Positions 1 to 10,113 are shown, counted from the stretch's first letter. The stretch: 25,001 bases of DNA from Brevipalpus yothersi (GCA_003956705.1 QZCP01000520.1:1-25001), one strand, 5' to 3'. Made by a program: numbers and translations. Notes: a model not told the origin generated them from the sequence alone.

Positions 1-260
1 TTTTTTTCAATAAACCAGGCATATTTGATCTAGGTCATAGCGCAAAACAGTATGCCCTAGAACAGATTTCTTTCAATGTTCTCCTATTCCTAGCTGTCTA
101 CATATTCTCTCTTTTCTCATTAAACAAACCGTGACCTGAATCTCCAATCCAACTTTCGCCATAGATTCTCCTTATGAATGATGATGATAGGAGAGTTGAA
201 ATAAATCATCGAATCAATGATACCACAATTAATTTGAGTTTTCTTCCTGTCTTACTGAAG
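1..260. other. Intron of the Ras-like gene
   Basis: AT-rich non-coding sequence without a P-loop (GxxxxGKS/T) codon pattern on the plus strand. It ends in a pyrimidine-rich tract and an AG at 259-260, which I take as the acceptor of the first visible Ras-like exon. The exons with the P-loop and switch I must lie left of the window. Confidence 0.5.
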
Positions 261-952
261 ATGGAATATTCCACACAGTCGAAATTTTGGATACAGCAGG
301 CACTCATTATTTTCCCGCCATGAGAGAGCTGAGCATTCATTCTGGTCGAGGATTCGTCCTGGTATTCTCGGTAGACAGTATTCAATCTTTCCATGAAACT
401 GTTACGCTTTACGAACTTATCACCAAGATAAGAGGTAAGTGGTCAAACATGAATGATAATGACCAGAAAAATGAATATTTTTCCAGAATCGTGTACTCGA
501 TAATTCATCATTTGTGCCCATCTGAATTCCACTATGTTCATACTTCCACAGGTTCTGATATACCGATAGTTTTGGTGGGAAACAAGTCTGATCTGGAAGA
601 AAGCAATCGAAAAGTTTCAACCGAGCTAATCGAACGTACCAGGTGTGGACTGATGAATAATATTCCTTACGTTGAGACTAGTGCCAAGTTTAATTCGAAT
701 GTGACCAAGCTTTTCATGGAATTACTCCTACAAGCGCGTCAAAGCTCAATTAATCCAATGAATTTGAAGAAGAATCGAAAGCTTATGCGAAGATTGGGCT
801 CCTTCGGATCATTGCCCAACATAAGTTTAATTCGAAAAAAATCGGGCAACCCAGAGGCTTGCAAGAACAGCAATAATGTAGTTCATCATCAACTATCACT
901 GGAGGAAACTAATACAAAGAATCGACCGGATCCAGTATGCAGCCTATCGTGA
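261..952 (+). CDS. Ras-superfamily small GTPase, DIRAS/RASD-like, 3' part
   Basis: Two exons are visible, 261-434 and 552-952, joined by a GTAAGT...CAG intron. The protein reads through G3 (DTAG followed by TH, so the Gln61 position is Thr as in Rap/DIRAS types), the PAMRELSI stretch after switch II, G4 (NKSD at 581-592) and G5 (ETSAK). A basic, Ser-rich tail follows, and the last four residues are CSLS, a CaaX box that predicts farnesylation and membrane anchoring. The family switches between GTP and GDP forms to control signalling; the partner is unknown here. The 5' exons with the P-loop are outside the window. The 117-nt intron is a multiple of three and has no in-frame stop, so retention would insert 39 residues. 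Assignment to DIRAS/RASD rather than another Ras branch rests on the PAMR-LSI motif and the Thr at position 61, and is tentative. Confidence 0.85.
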
Positions 953-1253
953 TATGTTGCTTAGCTTTCCAGGAAGACCAACTCATAGTCGAAGATTAAT
1001 AATGATAATATGGTTATGTCGATGATAATGAAGATAAAAAATAATAGGCTATTATAGAGCATCTAGGCTAAAGGACTAGTTTCGTTACACTTTGTCTTTT
1101 GGTTATGTCCAGACCGTTGATATTTAGGAAAGAAAATTATTCCTGAACCTTTCGAGTCTCGAAATTTTCAGAGGCCAGCTATTCTCGCTGCCATAAAAAA
1201 CACTGTTTGATCATTCAACAATTATTCATTCAGGCACTTTTCAACACTATTAG

Positions 1254-1293
<40 letters not shown>

Positions 1294-1718
1294 CACTCTC
1301 TCTCTCTCTCTCTCTCTCCTTATCTGCTAATCACTCAATAGATTGATTTTATCACACAGATCATAGGACAATAGCCTAGACATTTGATCATACACATTAG
1401 ATTTTTGGATTCAACGAAAAAAAAATACAAAACTTCTAAGTATTTGCTTGGATTGCTCGAAATGTTAATAATTCAAAGAAAAGAAAGAGCATATGGCTGA
1501 ATATGATTATATATGAGGTAGTTTTGATTAATTTTCTAAGAAAAACACTTTAACATATCATTTTTGAATATGTACTTGAGTCAGAATTCGAAAACCGCTT
1601 TCCTATTGAGCCCATTTCCCCTTATAAAAATATTACTCCTCATACTTAAACATTCGATCGGATTTGCATTCTGCTTCACAGATAAGAGCAGCGAACCGAT
1701 ATGCTTCCGAAGTCAAAG
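953..1718. other. Intergenic sequence with CT microsatellite
   Basis: No gene recognised. It holds the Ras-like 3' flank and the (CT)n repeat listed separately. Confidence 0.5.
1257..1319. repeat. (CT)n microsatellite
   Basis: Near-perfect CT dinucleotide repeat interrupted once by TTGCA at about 1291. Similar GA/CT tracts recur at 17132, 18893 and 24925. Confidence 0.95.
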
Positions 1719-1874
1719 TTACACGTTGTTCATTTGATCATTCCTAACCTTTCTTCCCAAAAAGAGAAATAAATTAAGACTGTTAAATTGTCTCATTGCC
1801 CTCGGTATATCTTTCAAATCGTCAGGAATTTGAAGAATTCCATCTTCCCACATTTCTGCGAGCATTATAAATTT
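1719..1874 (-). other. Possible terminal exon, unidentified
   Basis: On the minus strand a strong acceptor (TTCTTTTCAG at about 1884-1875) is followed by 51 open codons and a TAA. The peptide is mixed acidic and hydrophobic (it includes MWEDGILQIP and DLKDIPRAM) and looks protein-like, but I recognise no family. A donor-like GTAACC lies further upstream on the minus strand near 2000, inside the presumed 3' flank of the SUMO gene. It could be a chance ORF or a relic of a duplicated exon. Confidence 0.25.
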
Positions 1875-2066
1875 CTGAAAAGAATCTATCTATCTATCAG
1901 TCCCATGAGTGGATCCTCCAAGATCATGTGATTGGCTCAAATTCGCTCCGATTCGGGTTTCAGAGACACATGGTGCACATGGTATTGTATAATCCGCAAT
2001 GGTTACCAATGAACGGTGCAATAGTTTAGGAGGGACGCAAGGTTGTAAGATGTGATATGAATGGGC

Positions 2067-2072
2067 TTTATT
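2067..2072 (-). terminator. Polyadenylation signal of the SUMO gene
   Basis: AATAAA on the minus strand, about 100 nt downstream of the SUMO stop codon. Confidence 0.6.
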
Positions 2073-2172
2073 TTCGAGGATCAGTTAAAGAAAATCATTT
2101 AAGAGGAAAGAAATAGGGACGAGAGCATCAGGAAAAGGATCGATGAGAAGAACTTGGGATCCATATTTTTTT

Positions 2173-2585
2173 TTATAAGTGAGAACCTCCGGATTGCTCT
2201 TGGTATACCTCAATGACATCATCATTTTCCATCTCAAGTTGCTTCGGAGTGTCCGTATCGTTAATCCGTCGACCATCGAAGAGGAACCTAAGAGAAGTGA
2301 CCGGTACGCCCTAGAAAATGGAAAAATTGAATTAGCAAAAATGGCGGTAAGGGGCAAGATTTATAGTGGCCGGGATGATATTTGACCGGACCACCACATG
2401 TGGATAGAATCAATACTCACCACTCGTTCACTGTAGGAACGTTTTAGTTTTCCCATTTGGGTGGTCATCTTGACTCTAAAATGAATCTCATTGGAGTCCT
2501 GTCCGACCACTTTCAATTTAATATATTCCGAATTGGCATCACCGCCAGCATCAACATTGGACTTGGAATCTTTGGATGTATCCAT
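2173..2585 (-). CDS. SUMO: SUMO (small ubiquitin-like modifier), canonical
   Basis: Exon 1 is 2585-2421 and exon 2 is 2310-2173, separated by a 110-nt GTGAGT...CTAG intron in phase 0. The product is 100 residues. It has a flexible acidic N-terminus (1-17), the first strand IKLKVVGQD, the SIM-binding groove region IHFRVKMTT, helix 1 (GKLKRSYSERV), then GVPVTSLRFLFDG, the DTPKQLEM turn and the end EVYQEQSGG. Three residues (SHL) follow the di-glycine and would be removed by a SENP/Ulp protease. Mature SUMO is attached to lysines through E1 (SAE1/2) and UBC9 and acts mainly in the nucleus. Length and all key positions match the family. This is the only SUMO domain in the window that can be conjugated. 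The upstream flank shares a 15-nt element with the SUMO-like gene at 6171. Confidence 0.97.
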
Positions 2586-3204
2586 GACAGCTTGACTTTT
2601 GGTGTGTACAGATGACAGTCAACCAAGTAAATGAATAAACAACAATGATAAAAATGTGTCGATCAATGTGCAATCAATCAAGATGAAGGCGATTAAATCT
2701 GATTAAACAGTTGATGATGATCGAACAAAAAGCTGATTGAAAGTGATTCAAATTCTCTTAACAGAGACATCTCAATTCCTGAAGAGGTGGAGCTTACACT
2801 TTTTGGGCGCCAATTTTGATTGATGCTTTTGACACTTTTTTTTGACGTTTTTCATCATTTTATCATTTCATCATCAATTTTTATCATCATTATTACCATT
2901 TTTTGGATATCGCGATCAGTTTTGATTGTTTGGATGATAGGGTGTAGTGGAAAAGAATTTTTTGTTGTTGAAATTGAATTAGATTTAATATTGCCATGGA
3001 TTATGTTTGGAGGAGAGGTTTAGCAAACTTTCACCCCCTTTATCACAGGTTAGAAGGAAAGAATTTTCACTGAAAATTTTTCAGTTTTTTATAATGATCA
3101 TATGATATTGTCTCTGGACAGAAAGTCAGTAGTCTAGTTAATAAATAAAAAGTACAAATTACAATTTAGAATAATAATAGATATAATAGATATGTGTGTA
3201 GGTA
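2586..3204. other. Spacer between SUMO and TMEM268
   Basis: SUMO 5' flank, with the shared promoter element, plus the TMEM268 3' flank. It is T-rich; the plus-strand ORF at 2820-3023 is simple-sequence-like and I do not accept it as a gene. Confidence 0.5.
2807..2821 (-). promoter_or_regulatory. Shared SUMO-promoter element, E2F-like core
   Basis: Reading toward the SUMO gene, the sequence is AATCAAAATTGGCGC, about 220 nt upstream of its ATG. The same 15 nt occur in the same orientation at 5962-5976, about 195 nt upstream of the SUMO-like gene at 6171. The TTGGCGC core resembles E2F/DP sites. Factor identity is inference; the identity between the two sites is direct. Confidence 0.5.
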
Positions 3205-4698
3205 TTATGAAAAGAGTTCTTTAAAACTGAATTTGCAGAGAGGCTTTAGACGTAGATGTTCTTCAATGTATTGGCAAGGACATCGGGAAGTGGAACAATG
3301 TCTGGGAGACAAAGGCTGGAAGTTGGCATCCGGAGTTCCAGCATACAAAGGTTGATTGAGACCTATCCTTGAGCGGTTATGTTCTCGGACCCATCTTTGA
3401 CTGTAGCGAAGTAATAGTTTTTCGCCATATTTCTTTAAAAGGAAGAGAAAAGATAAAAAAGGCATTGAATTGTCGTGATCAAGGTTGAAAAAGTAAAATT
3501 GAGGTAAAGAAAGTGAATTTTGCTCACTTCTCTTTGAGAGTAGCGTGTCGAATGTGAACCAGAATTTGAACCGGTTATTATTATGTCTGCAGCTTCAATA
3601 TCACCACGCAGTTGGCTCCAAGAAAAAGAATTGGTCGGATTAGTGGAAGATTCTTGACCAGATTGGTCATCGTTTACGATCATATCATTCAAATATTTCT
3701 GTATGGTAATAGAGAACGATGACAATGTAAGTTGCAACCTGGATGGCATCTACATTTAGACAATTACTCACGATACAATAAGTACAGTCGAAATATACAA
3801 AAACGAGATTCACTTTGTGGCAAGACAATTTTCCTCTATCATCAACTCCGAAAAGGATGTTATTCTTTAAAAATATCTCGTTCACTCGGGCTAAACAATG
3901 CTCCAAAAGTCGAACCATCTGCAAATGAGAATGAAATGAGAAATTATGTTTCAATCATTATTGTTGCTTATGAAGGTTATATCAGCACTTTTTTTACCTT
4001 AAATTTGAGCCACAATGATATGAATATACCAAATCCATTTATTATGAGCCAAATTATGCCGCCAACAATGAGAGGTGTACCTCTGGCTCCAGAAAATAGC
4101 AACACCATCAATATGATGAAAGCAATAGTGATCATGATCATCATCACTCTCTTGTAAAAAACTATATACACTTTAAATCTATAATCATTGACCAGATTTT
4201 GCATTGCCGCAACATAATCTTCCACGGTTAACTGGCAGAGCAAGAGATTAAGAAAAAAAATGCATACAATTAGCGAATAATAAGTGTGTGATCAAAAATG
4301 ATATGCTGATGTTTGCATATCATGTGTTGGTGATTGCAAATTATCATCAGTCTGATGACGATGACCATACAGCCATTGTCCATTACTTACCCTCAGATTG
4401 CTTGACATCAATTCTTCAGGCACTAATTCTGGCTTGAATTTGGCAGGAGTTATCCTAAGGAACATTAGAATGATGGAGACTTTTAGTTACAATCAATCGG
4501 TGGCAACAACAATCACAATAAATTTACACTATTCAAACACACAATATTATTTCACATGACTCATAACACTTACCAATTGCATGATGAATTGATTGGCAAT
4601 AATCTGACCAATACATGGCCATTCTCGAAGGCTGATGAAGATCGATTATTTGGTGTGATATTGGTTACCGGAGTGATGGCTATATCATTGTTGGACAT
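3205..4698 (-). CDS. TMEM268: TMEM268 homologue
   Basis: Six exons on the minus strand: 4698-4574, 4454-4391, 4231-3998, 3918-3772, 3698-3528 and 3432-3205. All are joined at GT-AG sites with consistent phase and give 322 residues (human TMEM268 is a little longer, from memory). Matches to the family: the NGHVLVRLL segment near the N-terminus; two adjacent membrane helices (about residues 92-110 and 117-138); the ILFGVDD...LVFVYFD block around residues 160-182; and the C-terminal CPCQYIEEHL at 298-307. The central part (about 200-245) is polar, Ser/Asn-rich and poorly conserved. TMEM268 is a double-pass membrane protein of limited functional knowledge, so I assign no reaction. It lies in the same direction as SUMO but has its own spacer, so it is not an operon. 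The ATG is the first in the exon and fits the conserved N-terminus. Confidence 0.88.
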
Positions 4699-5961
4699 TC
4701 TTAATTTGGATGGCAATAGCCGACACTTGTGATTGGCGGAAGATGGACGAGAAAAAAAAAATTTGACAATCGATGGTTATGTAGATGAATCAATCACTGG
4801 ATGAATCACTGGGGTTGGGATTAGGCGGAAAAAAAGCGTAATGATTACGAATCGATGCTATCCCAACAGTAGCCTATCGAATTGTTCTACTTCAACATCA
4901 TTCTTATTAATAGTACACACATAAAATCATTTATACACACACATGTTCAGAAAAAAAATAGATACAACAGCAAACTGTGATGTGATAATGGCCAAAATGA
5001 AAAATGAGAACTCAATCTATCTCAATTTTCAATCATGATCATCATGCTAAAGCTGATGATGATGATTCCACATAGACTGCCATTAATACATATATGTGTG
5101 TGGAAGTTGCTTGGAGACACCATAAGCTGTTCCATCATGAAACTTGCATGCCAAAAGCATTTGAAAAAAAAAGTGGATAGAAAAGGTAAGAGAGAGAGAG
5201 AGAGAAAGAGAAAGATGATCAACAACACTGACTCGCAAATATATGTGTATTGTGAAGACATGTACATTAACTACATTAACTACTGTACTGGTTGAGCCAT
5301 GAGTGGTAGTTATATTGCCATGTTGAACTGGTTATTCTGCATCCAGAATGGCGAAAAAAAAGTTCCTCTCTCTTTCTCTCTCTCTTTTTCTCCTTCTTTA
5401 TGGTGAATTCAGTATGGCAATAATTCCAGCAAGTATACAGCTGAACTTTTATCATTCCAATGTGGATTAATTTTGATTGGAAACAATAATTTTGGATGGA
5501 CACATGAATAGAACTTGAGGAAAATAGTTGTATGAGTAATGATTGGGCTGGCTTGGATGAATTCGAAGATGTCACTTATACAATTTTGTCAAAAGGCTTC
5601 CGAGTCGGAAGTTGAACAGCAAACAGTTGAAAATGACTTTTCAATTGCACTTTACACACACACATAGAGTAAACAATGTTCATGATTAAACTTTCTCTCT
5701 CTCTCTCTTGTCACATTTTGCTGACTACTGAGTAATGATGGTGACTTTAAATGGCTTCGAAAAATGTTAATCAATTCATGGCCAGACTCATGAATTGAAG
5801 ATTTATCGTTCAAGAGAGAAAAAATTTTTTTGATGAGAGCCTTTTTCATTTTGTTGAAATATTATCATTCTATTTTTAACTCCTTCAGATTTTCAGAATC
5901 AATACAATGTGATCAAGATTACACAGATAAATAAATTATAAATAATCTAATAAATAATAAT
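4699..5961. other. Spacer upstream of the SUMO-like array
   Basis: Non-coding by my reading: AT-rich, with short GA/CT tracts at about 5188-5217, 5367-5392 and 5693-5708. The open frames here are low-complexity (RERERK-type) and lack homology. Confidence 0.5.
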
Positions 5962-5976
5962 AATCAAAATTGGCGC
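5962..5976 (+). promoter_or_regulatory. Shared SUMO-promoter element, second copy
   Basis: Identical to the element upstream of canonical SUMO (AATCAAAATTGGCGC) and in the same orientation relative to its gene. A more diverged relative (AATTTGACGCGC) lies about 200 nt upstream of the tandem gene at 7705. Confidence 0.5.
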
Positions 5977-6170
5977 TAGAATTTTAGCTTGTCTTAATTC
6001 GAAAAGTTAGTTTTGTTCTAAGCCGAATTTAGCTTTTTTTTCGATCATTTGCGGTGTGACAGACGCTCAGTTAACAATTTAGTTTTAATTGTTCATCCAG
6101 TGTTTTATTTGTTTTGTTTTAGCTAATCATTTGATGATCATTTCTTCTTCAACCAACATCAAGCGGTGCT

Positions 6171-6836
6171 ATGGATGTGCACATTATTGAGGATCTCGAT
6201 GCAGGGCGAAATGTTCCGGAAGCTTTCGTTGAGTATCGAGCTTTGAGCATAAATTCGGAAGTAGTACATGTCAAGCTTCCTATTGCTGGATGGCTTGTGA
6301 AAGATAGATTCTTAATCAGAGATATTCCAGGAGGACACAAGGAAACGGCAGTCATCCTAACTTTCTCAACGACCGATAGTCATTCATTGGCATCTGAATC
6401 AAAAGCAGCAAGACTATATGACGAAATTTTTAATCCTCCAATGATTCAGGATATTGGTTCTGGTGATAGTAAGCCAGAAGGAAAAGAGAATAATAATCCT
6501 AAAGTCATCGAGCTAAAAGTATTTGGCGAAAATTGTGAAGAGATCTATTTCAAAGTGAAGATGAAAACAAAATTGGGAAAACTCAAGCAAGCATACTGTC
6601 AAGAAATTGTAAGTGATCATTCGATGTCTATGTCTCAATCTTTGTGGAACCATTCATGTACTATTTACCCTTGCTATATGATTGGGACGCTTTTTTATTT
6701 ATATTCACAGGGTATACGTCTCACATCGATGATGTTTCTTTTTGGGAATCGACGTATCAATGACACTGATACTCCAAAGAAATTAGAAATGGTAGATGGT
6801 GATGAGATACTAGTCACACCAGAGCTATTCGATTAA
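6171..6836 (+). CDS. SUMO-like protein 1, L-S architecture, no di-glycine
   Basis: Exon 1 is 6171-6608 and exon 2 is 6711-6836, giving 187 residues. Residues about 1-108 precede the SUMO domain and include EAFVEYR, which aligns with the ESFINYR start of the L module that follows the SUMO domains of the two neighbouring genes. Residues about 110-187 are SUMO-like (VIELKVFG, EIYFKVKMKTKLGKLKQAYCQEI, then GIRLTSMMFLFG and NDTDTPKKLEM). The protein ends ...DEILVTPELFD, so there is no GG and no conjugation is expected. The intron sits exactly where canonical SUMO has one, in phase 0. It is 102 nt without an in-frame stop, so retention would add 34 residues. An in-frame TGA upstream supports the chosen ATG. 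Role unknown; a non-conjugated SUMO mimic or SIM-binding scaffold is possible. This gene may be a shortened S-L-S-L gene that lost its first S and last L. Confidence 0.8.
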   Translation: MDVHIIEDLDAGRNVPEAFVEYRALSINSEVVHVKLPIAGWLVKDRFLIRDIPGGHKETAVILTFSTTDSHSLASESKAARLYDEIFNPPMIQDIGSGDSKPEGKENNNPKVIELKVFGENCEEIYFKVKMKTKLGKLKQAYCQEIVSDHSMSMSQSLWNHSCTIYPCYMIGTLFYLYSQGIRLTSMMFLFGNRRINDTDTPKKLEMVDGDEILVTPELFD

Positions 6837-6977
6837 GCTGTCCGGAATTCTCAGTTAATCTCATTTATCTCTTTGAAAGTTCTATACATCTCTTGTAATG
6901 AAAAGATACTAGGTACAAGAAAGGTTTCACACAGCTAAATTCCATTATGATCATATCCAACATTTATTTGTGTAAGC

Positions 6978-6983
6978 AATAAA
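6978..6983 (+). terminator. Possible polyadenylation signal of SUMO-like 1
   Basis: AATAAA about 140 nt after the stop. The matching position in the next unit reads AATAGA (about 9145), so the signal is not conserved between copies. Confidence 0.35.
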
Positions 6984-7029
6984 AGGAGACGAAATTTAAT
7001 TACTAACTTTCCTATGAAGATTCACTTTC

Positions 7030-7150
7030 ATGAAAAGTTTCTTTGTCGAACATACATCCGCCCAAACCAACTTGGCAGAAATTAAGGATACAATTCCTGA
7101 TTTATTTGATAGCTTCGAGTTTTTTAGTCAAGAAGTGAGATGAATAATAA
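7030..7150 (-). pseudogene. Ferritin last-exon relic 1
   Basis: Reading the minus strand, this stretch aligns with the terminal exon of the ferritin gene at 23398-23550. It keeps the DNA for SH-L near its start, EAIK, and MFDKETFH at the end. It has stop codons in all frames needed, lacks about 9-12 nt before the final GLG-MFDK part, and has no companion exons. It is more decayed than the copy at 9193-9330. Its position, just downstream of a SUMO-like gene, is the same in both copies. Confidence 0.75.
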
Positions 7151-7704
7151 TAGGGCAACAAAAATCAGACTTTTTATACCTTTTACTACAGGCTTCCTTT
7201 TTTTTCTCAATTTTATCACCACTGTTACGGAAGAAACAAATTTTTGTTAGGATTATTTTTCTGAAATATCTGGAATAATAAGGAAGAGGCATCGTCTCTT
7301 TTTCCTCAGATTAGCAAGCTTGTGGAGCTCATTTTAAAGTTCAAAATTTATGCATATAATAGATGAGCTCCAAAAGGAATCATCAACACTGATTCATGTT
7401 CAGAATGATGTGATCGATATTTTAACTATCTTCCAGAAAATTTATGTTCATTTTGCAATTTGTTTAATTGTTTGAGTTGGAGTTTGAGCTTGAATTTGAC
7501 GCGCTAGTTCTTCAGTCTTTCCGAGTGTTGAGTGGCCGCACTTGGAATGTTTTTGACATAAACTTCGGTATGATTACTTATCGGTCTCTATGTAACAGTA
7601 AATTGTGATCTTTTATTTATCTCCTTGATTGTCCTCTATTTTTAACAACTGCTACTGTTTCCTTTTTTATCTTGTTCAAACTGATTGCTGACCATCCAAG
7701 CATC
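7151..7704. other. 5' flank of tandem SUMO-like gene A
   Basis: No gene. The part from about 7485 to 7600 aligns with 10100-10200, the 5' flank of the second tandem gene, showing that the flanks were duplicated with the genes. A weak trace of MOB-relic sequence may lie at 7440-7515. Confidence 0.5.
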
Positions 7705-8895
7705 ATGAACGATTCCACAGATGATGCTGTCGGTGATATCAACTCAAAATACATTCAATTTGTTGTGGAAGGAGCGATCTCCGGCAAAATTCATTTCCGG
7801 GCAAGCGATTTGACTCCTATGAGAGACATAAAACATTTTTACAGTGCACTAGTGGTAAGTATCGATTAAACTGACGAGTTTTTACTTTTTCAGTTGAATT
7901 TTCTTGTCCTAATTTCATTCTTATTTTAATCATTTCAGGGTATACCGATCAGTTCATTGAGATTTTTCTATCATTGTGTGCAAATTGATGATGCGGACAC
8001 ACCGGAAAACTTGGGAATGCGTGATGATGATGAAATACATGCTCTCGATGATGAGCAATCCTATTTTAATGAAAGAATTTTCTGTGGCTTTGGTGGTGCT
8101 TCTCGATGCTGCAATACTTTTGGGAGCGATACAAAATTCTCGCCTCCACTGATGGAAATTCTTCCTCGCGGAAACGATGAATTCAAATTCACCCTAACTT
8201 ATAGTCGAAAATCAATGAAACTGATGCACTCTTCGTCCCAAAATTTTGGTAATCAAAAACGTCCTGGTTTCATGAAAGACTCTGAAGTTGATGATGCCAA
8301 TGATGACGAATACATTCAATTCAAAGTATGCAAACAGGATTCCGATGAAATTCATTTTAGAGTTAGCCCTTCAATTTCTTTGGGGGAAATGAAACGTTCC
8401 TACAGCGAACATATTGTGAGTATTAATTTCATCCAAATATGTTTGTATTTGTATCTTGATTTATGTACCCCATTCCTCTTCAGATACTGATTCGATTCTT
8501 ACTCTCTATCATTCCAGGGTATACCGATCACTTCATTGAGATTTTTCTTCAATGGCCGCCAAATTAGTGATGTTGATACTCCCAAGCAACTAAGAATGAA
8601 AAATGGTGACGAAATTCGTGCTGTTAGTAATGAAGAATCTTTCATTAACTACCGAATGAGGTGCTGCGATAGGATTGAGGAATGTCTTATTCTGTTCCCG
8701 AGTTGCATCCAATTTGTGCAATGGACCCCAGAGATTGTTAGTAAGCAATTACGAGACAATGAATATGAAAGTACCTTCAGTATAAACTACAAAAAGTCAT
8801 TCACCCCCTCGTCCAGTAGCATGGCTGATCAAAAACGATGTTTCCGTCCACTTGTCTTCAAGTCTGTTGTCATGATCGATTCTCACCCTGATTAA
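7705..8895 (+). CDS. Tandem SUMO-like protein A (S-L-S-L)
   Basis: Exons 7705-7854, 7939-8415 and 8518-8895 give 334 residues. The first ATG is at 7705; the open frame further upstream lacks an ATG. SUMO-like domain 1 spans about 14-93 and domain 2 about 173-252; each is split by a phase-0 intron at the canonical SUMO intron position. Domain 1 reaches EQSYF where SUMO has EQSGG. The DNA for EQS is identical to that of canonical SUMO, and the GG codons are replaced by Tyr-Phe. Domain 2 reads EESFI. Both domains run straight into a similar module of about 55 residues (L: residues 91-145 and 250-304), which I do not recognise; a Ser-rich tail ends the protein. No di-glycine exists, so it should be neither cleaved nor conjugated. 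Strands and helix 1 of the SUMO fold are well kept, so the fold is likely intact. Function unknown; a SIM-binding poly-SUMO mimic is one idea. Confidence 0.85.
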
Positions 8896-9192
8896 TTTTT
8901 ATCCACCCAAATGCTCGATTGATGAGCTGTTAAACTACTGAATAATATGATCTATCAGCTATTGAATGAGCAAAATATTCGAATGACGAAAATGTATCTC
9001 CAAATCATTGTCTTTTGAAAAATTAAAGGCTTTAAGTATCTCTTGTCAAATTAAAAATGCCAAAAACCAAAGAGATTGCCTAGTTCACATGATTGGATTC
9101 CATCATGATTCCATCGAATATTTGTTTGTGTATTTGTGTAAGCAATAGAATTAGCATAAGTTTGTTTGGTATCTTCCTCATTCGGATTCAAC

Positions 9193-9330
9193 ATGAAGGG
9201 TCTCTTTGTCGAACATGAATTAACCCAAATCAGCACCAACTCGGTGGAGATTAGTGATATATTCCTCAATTTCTTTGATAGCTTCTACTTGTTCGATTGA
9301 ATAATGAGACTCAATAAAATTGGTGAACTT
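9193..9330 (-). pseudogene. Ferritin last-exon relic 2
   Basis: The minus strand aligns without gaps to nearly the whole ferritin terminal exon at 23398, roughly three bases in four identical by eye. It encodes FIESHYSIEQVEAIK, then YITNLHRVGADLG, an in-frame TAA at the GEY position, then FMFDKETLH. Sequence beyond its start also resembles the ferritin intron (purine-rich on the plus strand), which argues for a DNA-level copy, not a processed one. I see no exon 1 or 2 in the next 600 nt. It is non-functional. Confidence 0.88.
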
Positions 9331-9958
9331 TAGAGAAGAAATAGAAAATTGAGAACGTCGTTTAATGTTTTTTTTCGATGGGAATGATGAATCAGGAAAG
9401 TTTTTGATACTGATAGTAAGTAAGTGATGAAATCAGTGTACGGAATGCAATATGATAATTATATGAATTATAAGAAACATGAGCAAGAGAGAAAAAACTT
9501 GAGGATTATTGTGAGTATTTGCTCAGACGTGCAAGTTTTCTATTTTCTCATGACAGCTCAAAAGATTAGAAAGTTCTAAAAACTCGAATTTGACTCCATT
9601 CCTGGTGTTGATTCTCTCTCAGGATTTTCGCAGCAAAAATTTTTCGCATGATTGCTTTTAGATCATTTTGCGTCAGCCTCATCCCTAATCTTGACCTATT
9701 CATTGCATCTTTGCCATAATTGAGAATTCCAAGTAATTCTCGTTAAACTAGAACTGAAAAGATTAGAAATGATGAATAGAACACGCCAACCAGATCAATT
9801 CTTTTGTTTTCACATCGAATTCAAAGTTTCAATGAATTTGAAAACATCTCTTTTAAAACTGCATACAAAATTTTTAATTCTTTAATTGATATCATAGCTA
9901 AATTGAGTCCAAATAGGAAAAATAATAAAATTTCAACTGTTTGTCATGGAAAGATTCA

Positions 9959-10113
9959 TTTTTGAAGCCAAAACACCATTCTATTTTCGATTAGATCAAG
10001 CTCTCCACCGAATAATATGAAATGTTTGAAGCTAGTATTGAGTTGAGTTGCCTCCTTCTGATTACCGTCTCGTAGTTCAAAAAATATGAACATTCTAAAA
10101 ACTTGAATTTGAC
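9959..10113 (-). pseudogene. MOB1 last-exon relic
   Basis: The minus strand encodes LNTSFKHFILF, then LDLIENR, matching LNTSFKHFIFF and FDLIEKR of the MOB gene at 12135-13421. Weaker similarity continues upstream to the LFRV segment, with a few residues missing. After the LQ that follows, the relic meets a stop and then joins sequence matching the 3' flank of the intact MOB gene (9897-9960 against 11842-11909). The roughly 480 nt that encode the MOB C-terminal extension are absent here. There is no zinc-binding core, so it is not functional. Confidence 0.8.

Noticed and set aside
3732..4157. 141-codon open frame on the plus strand
   Set aside because: It lies antisense to exons 3 and 4 of the TMEM268 gene, whose spliced frame matches the family; the plus-strand peptide matches nothing.
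7672..7704. Longer N-terminus for tandem protein A
   Set aside because: The upstream part has no ATG. The ATG at 7705 gives an exon of exactly the same length as the homologous exon of gene B.
9051..9269. 72-codon minus-strand open frame
   Set aside because: It is in the wrong frame relative to the ferritin relic it overlaps; the relic explains the sequence.
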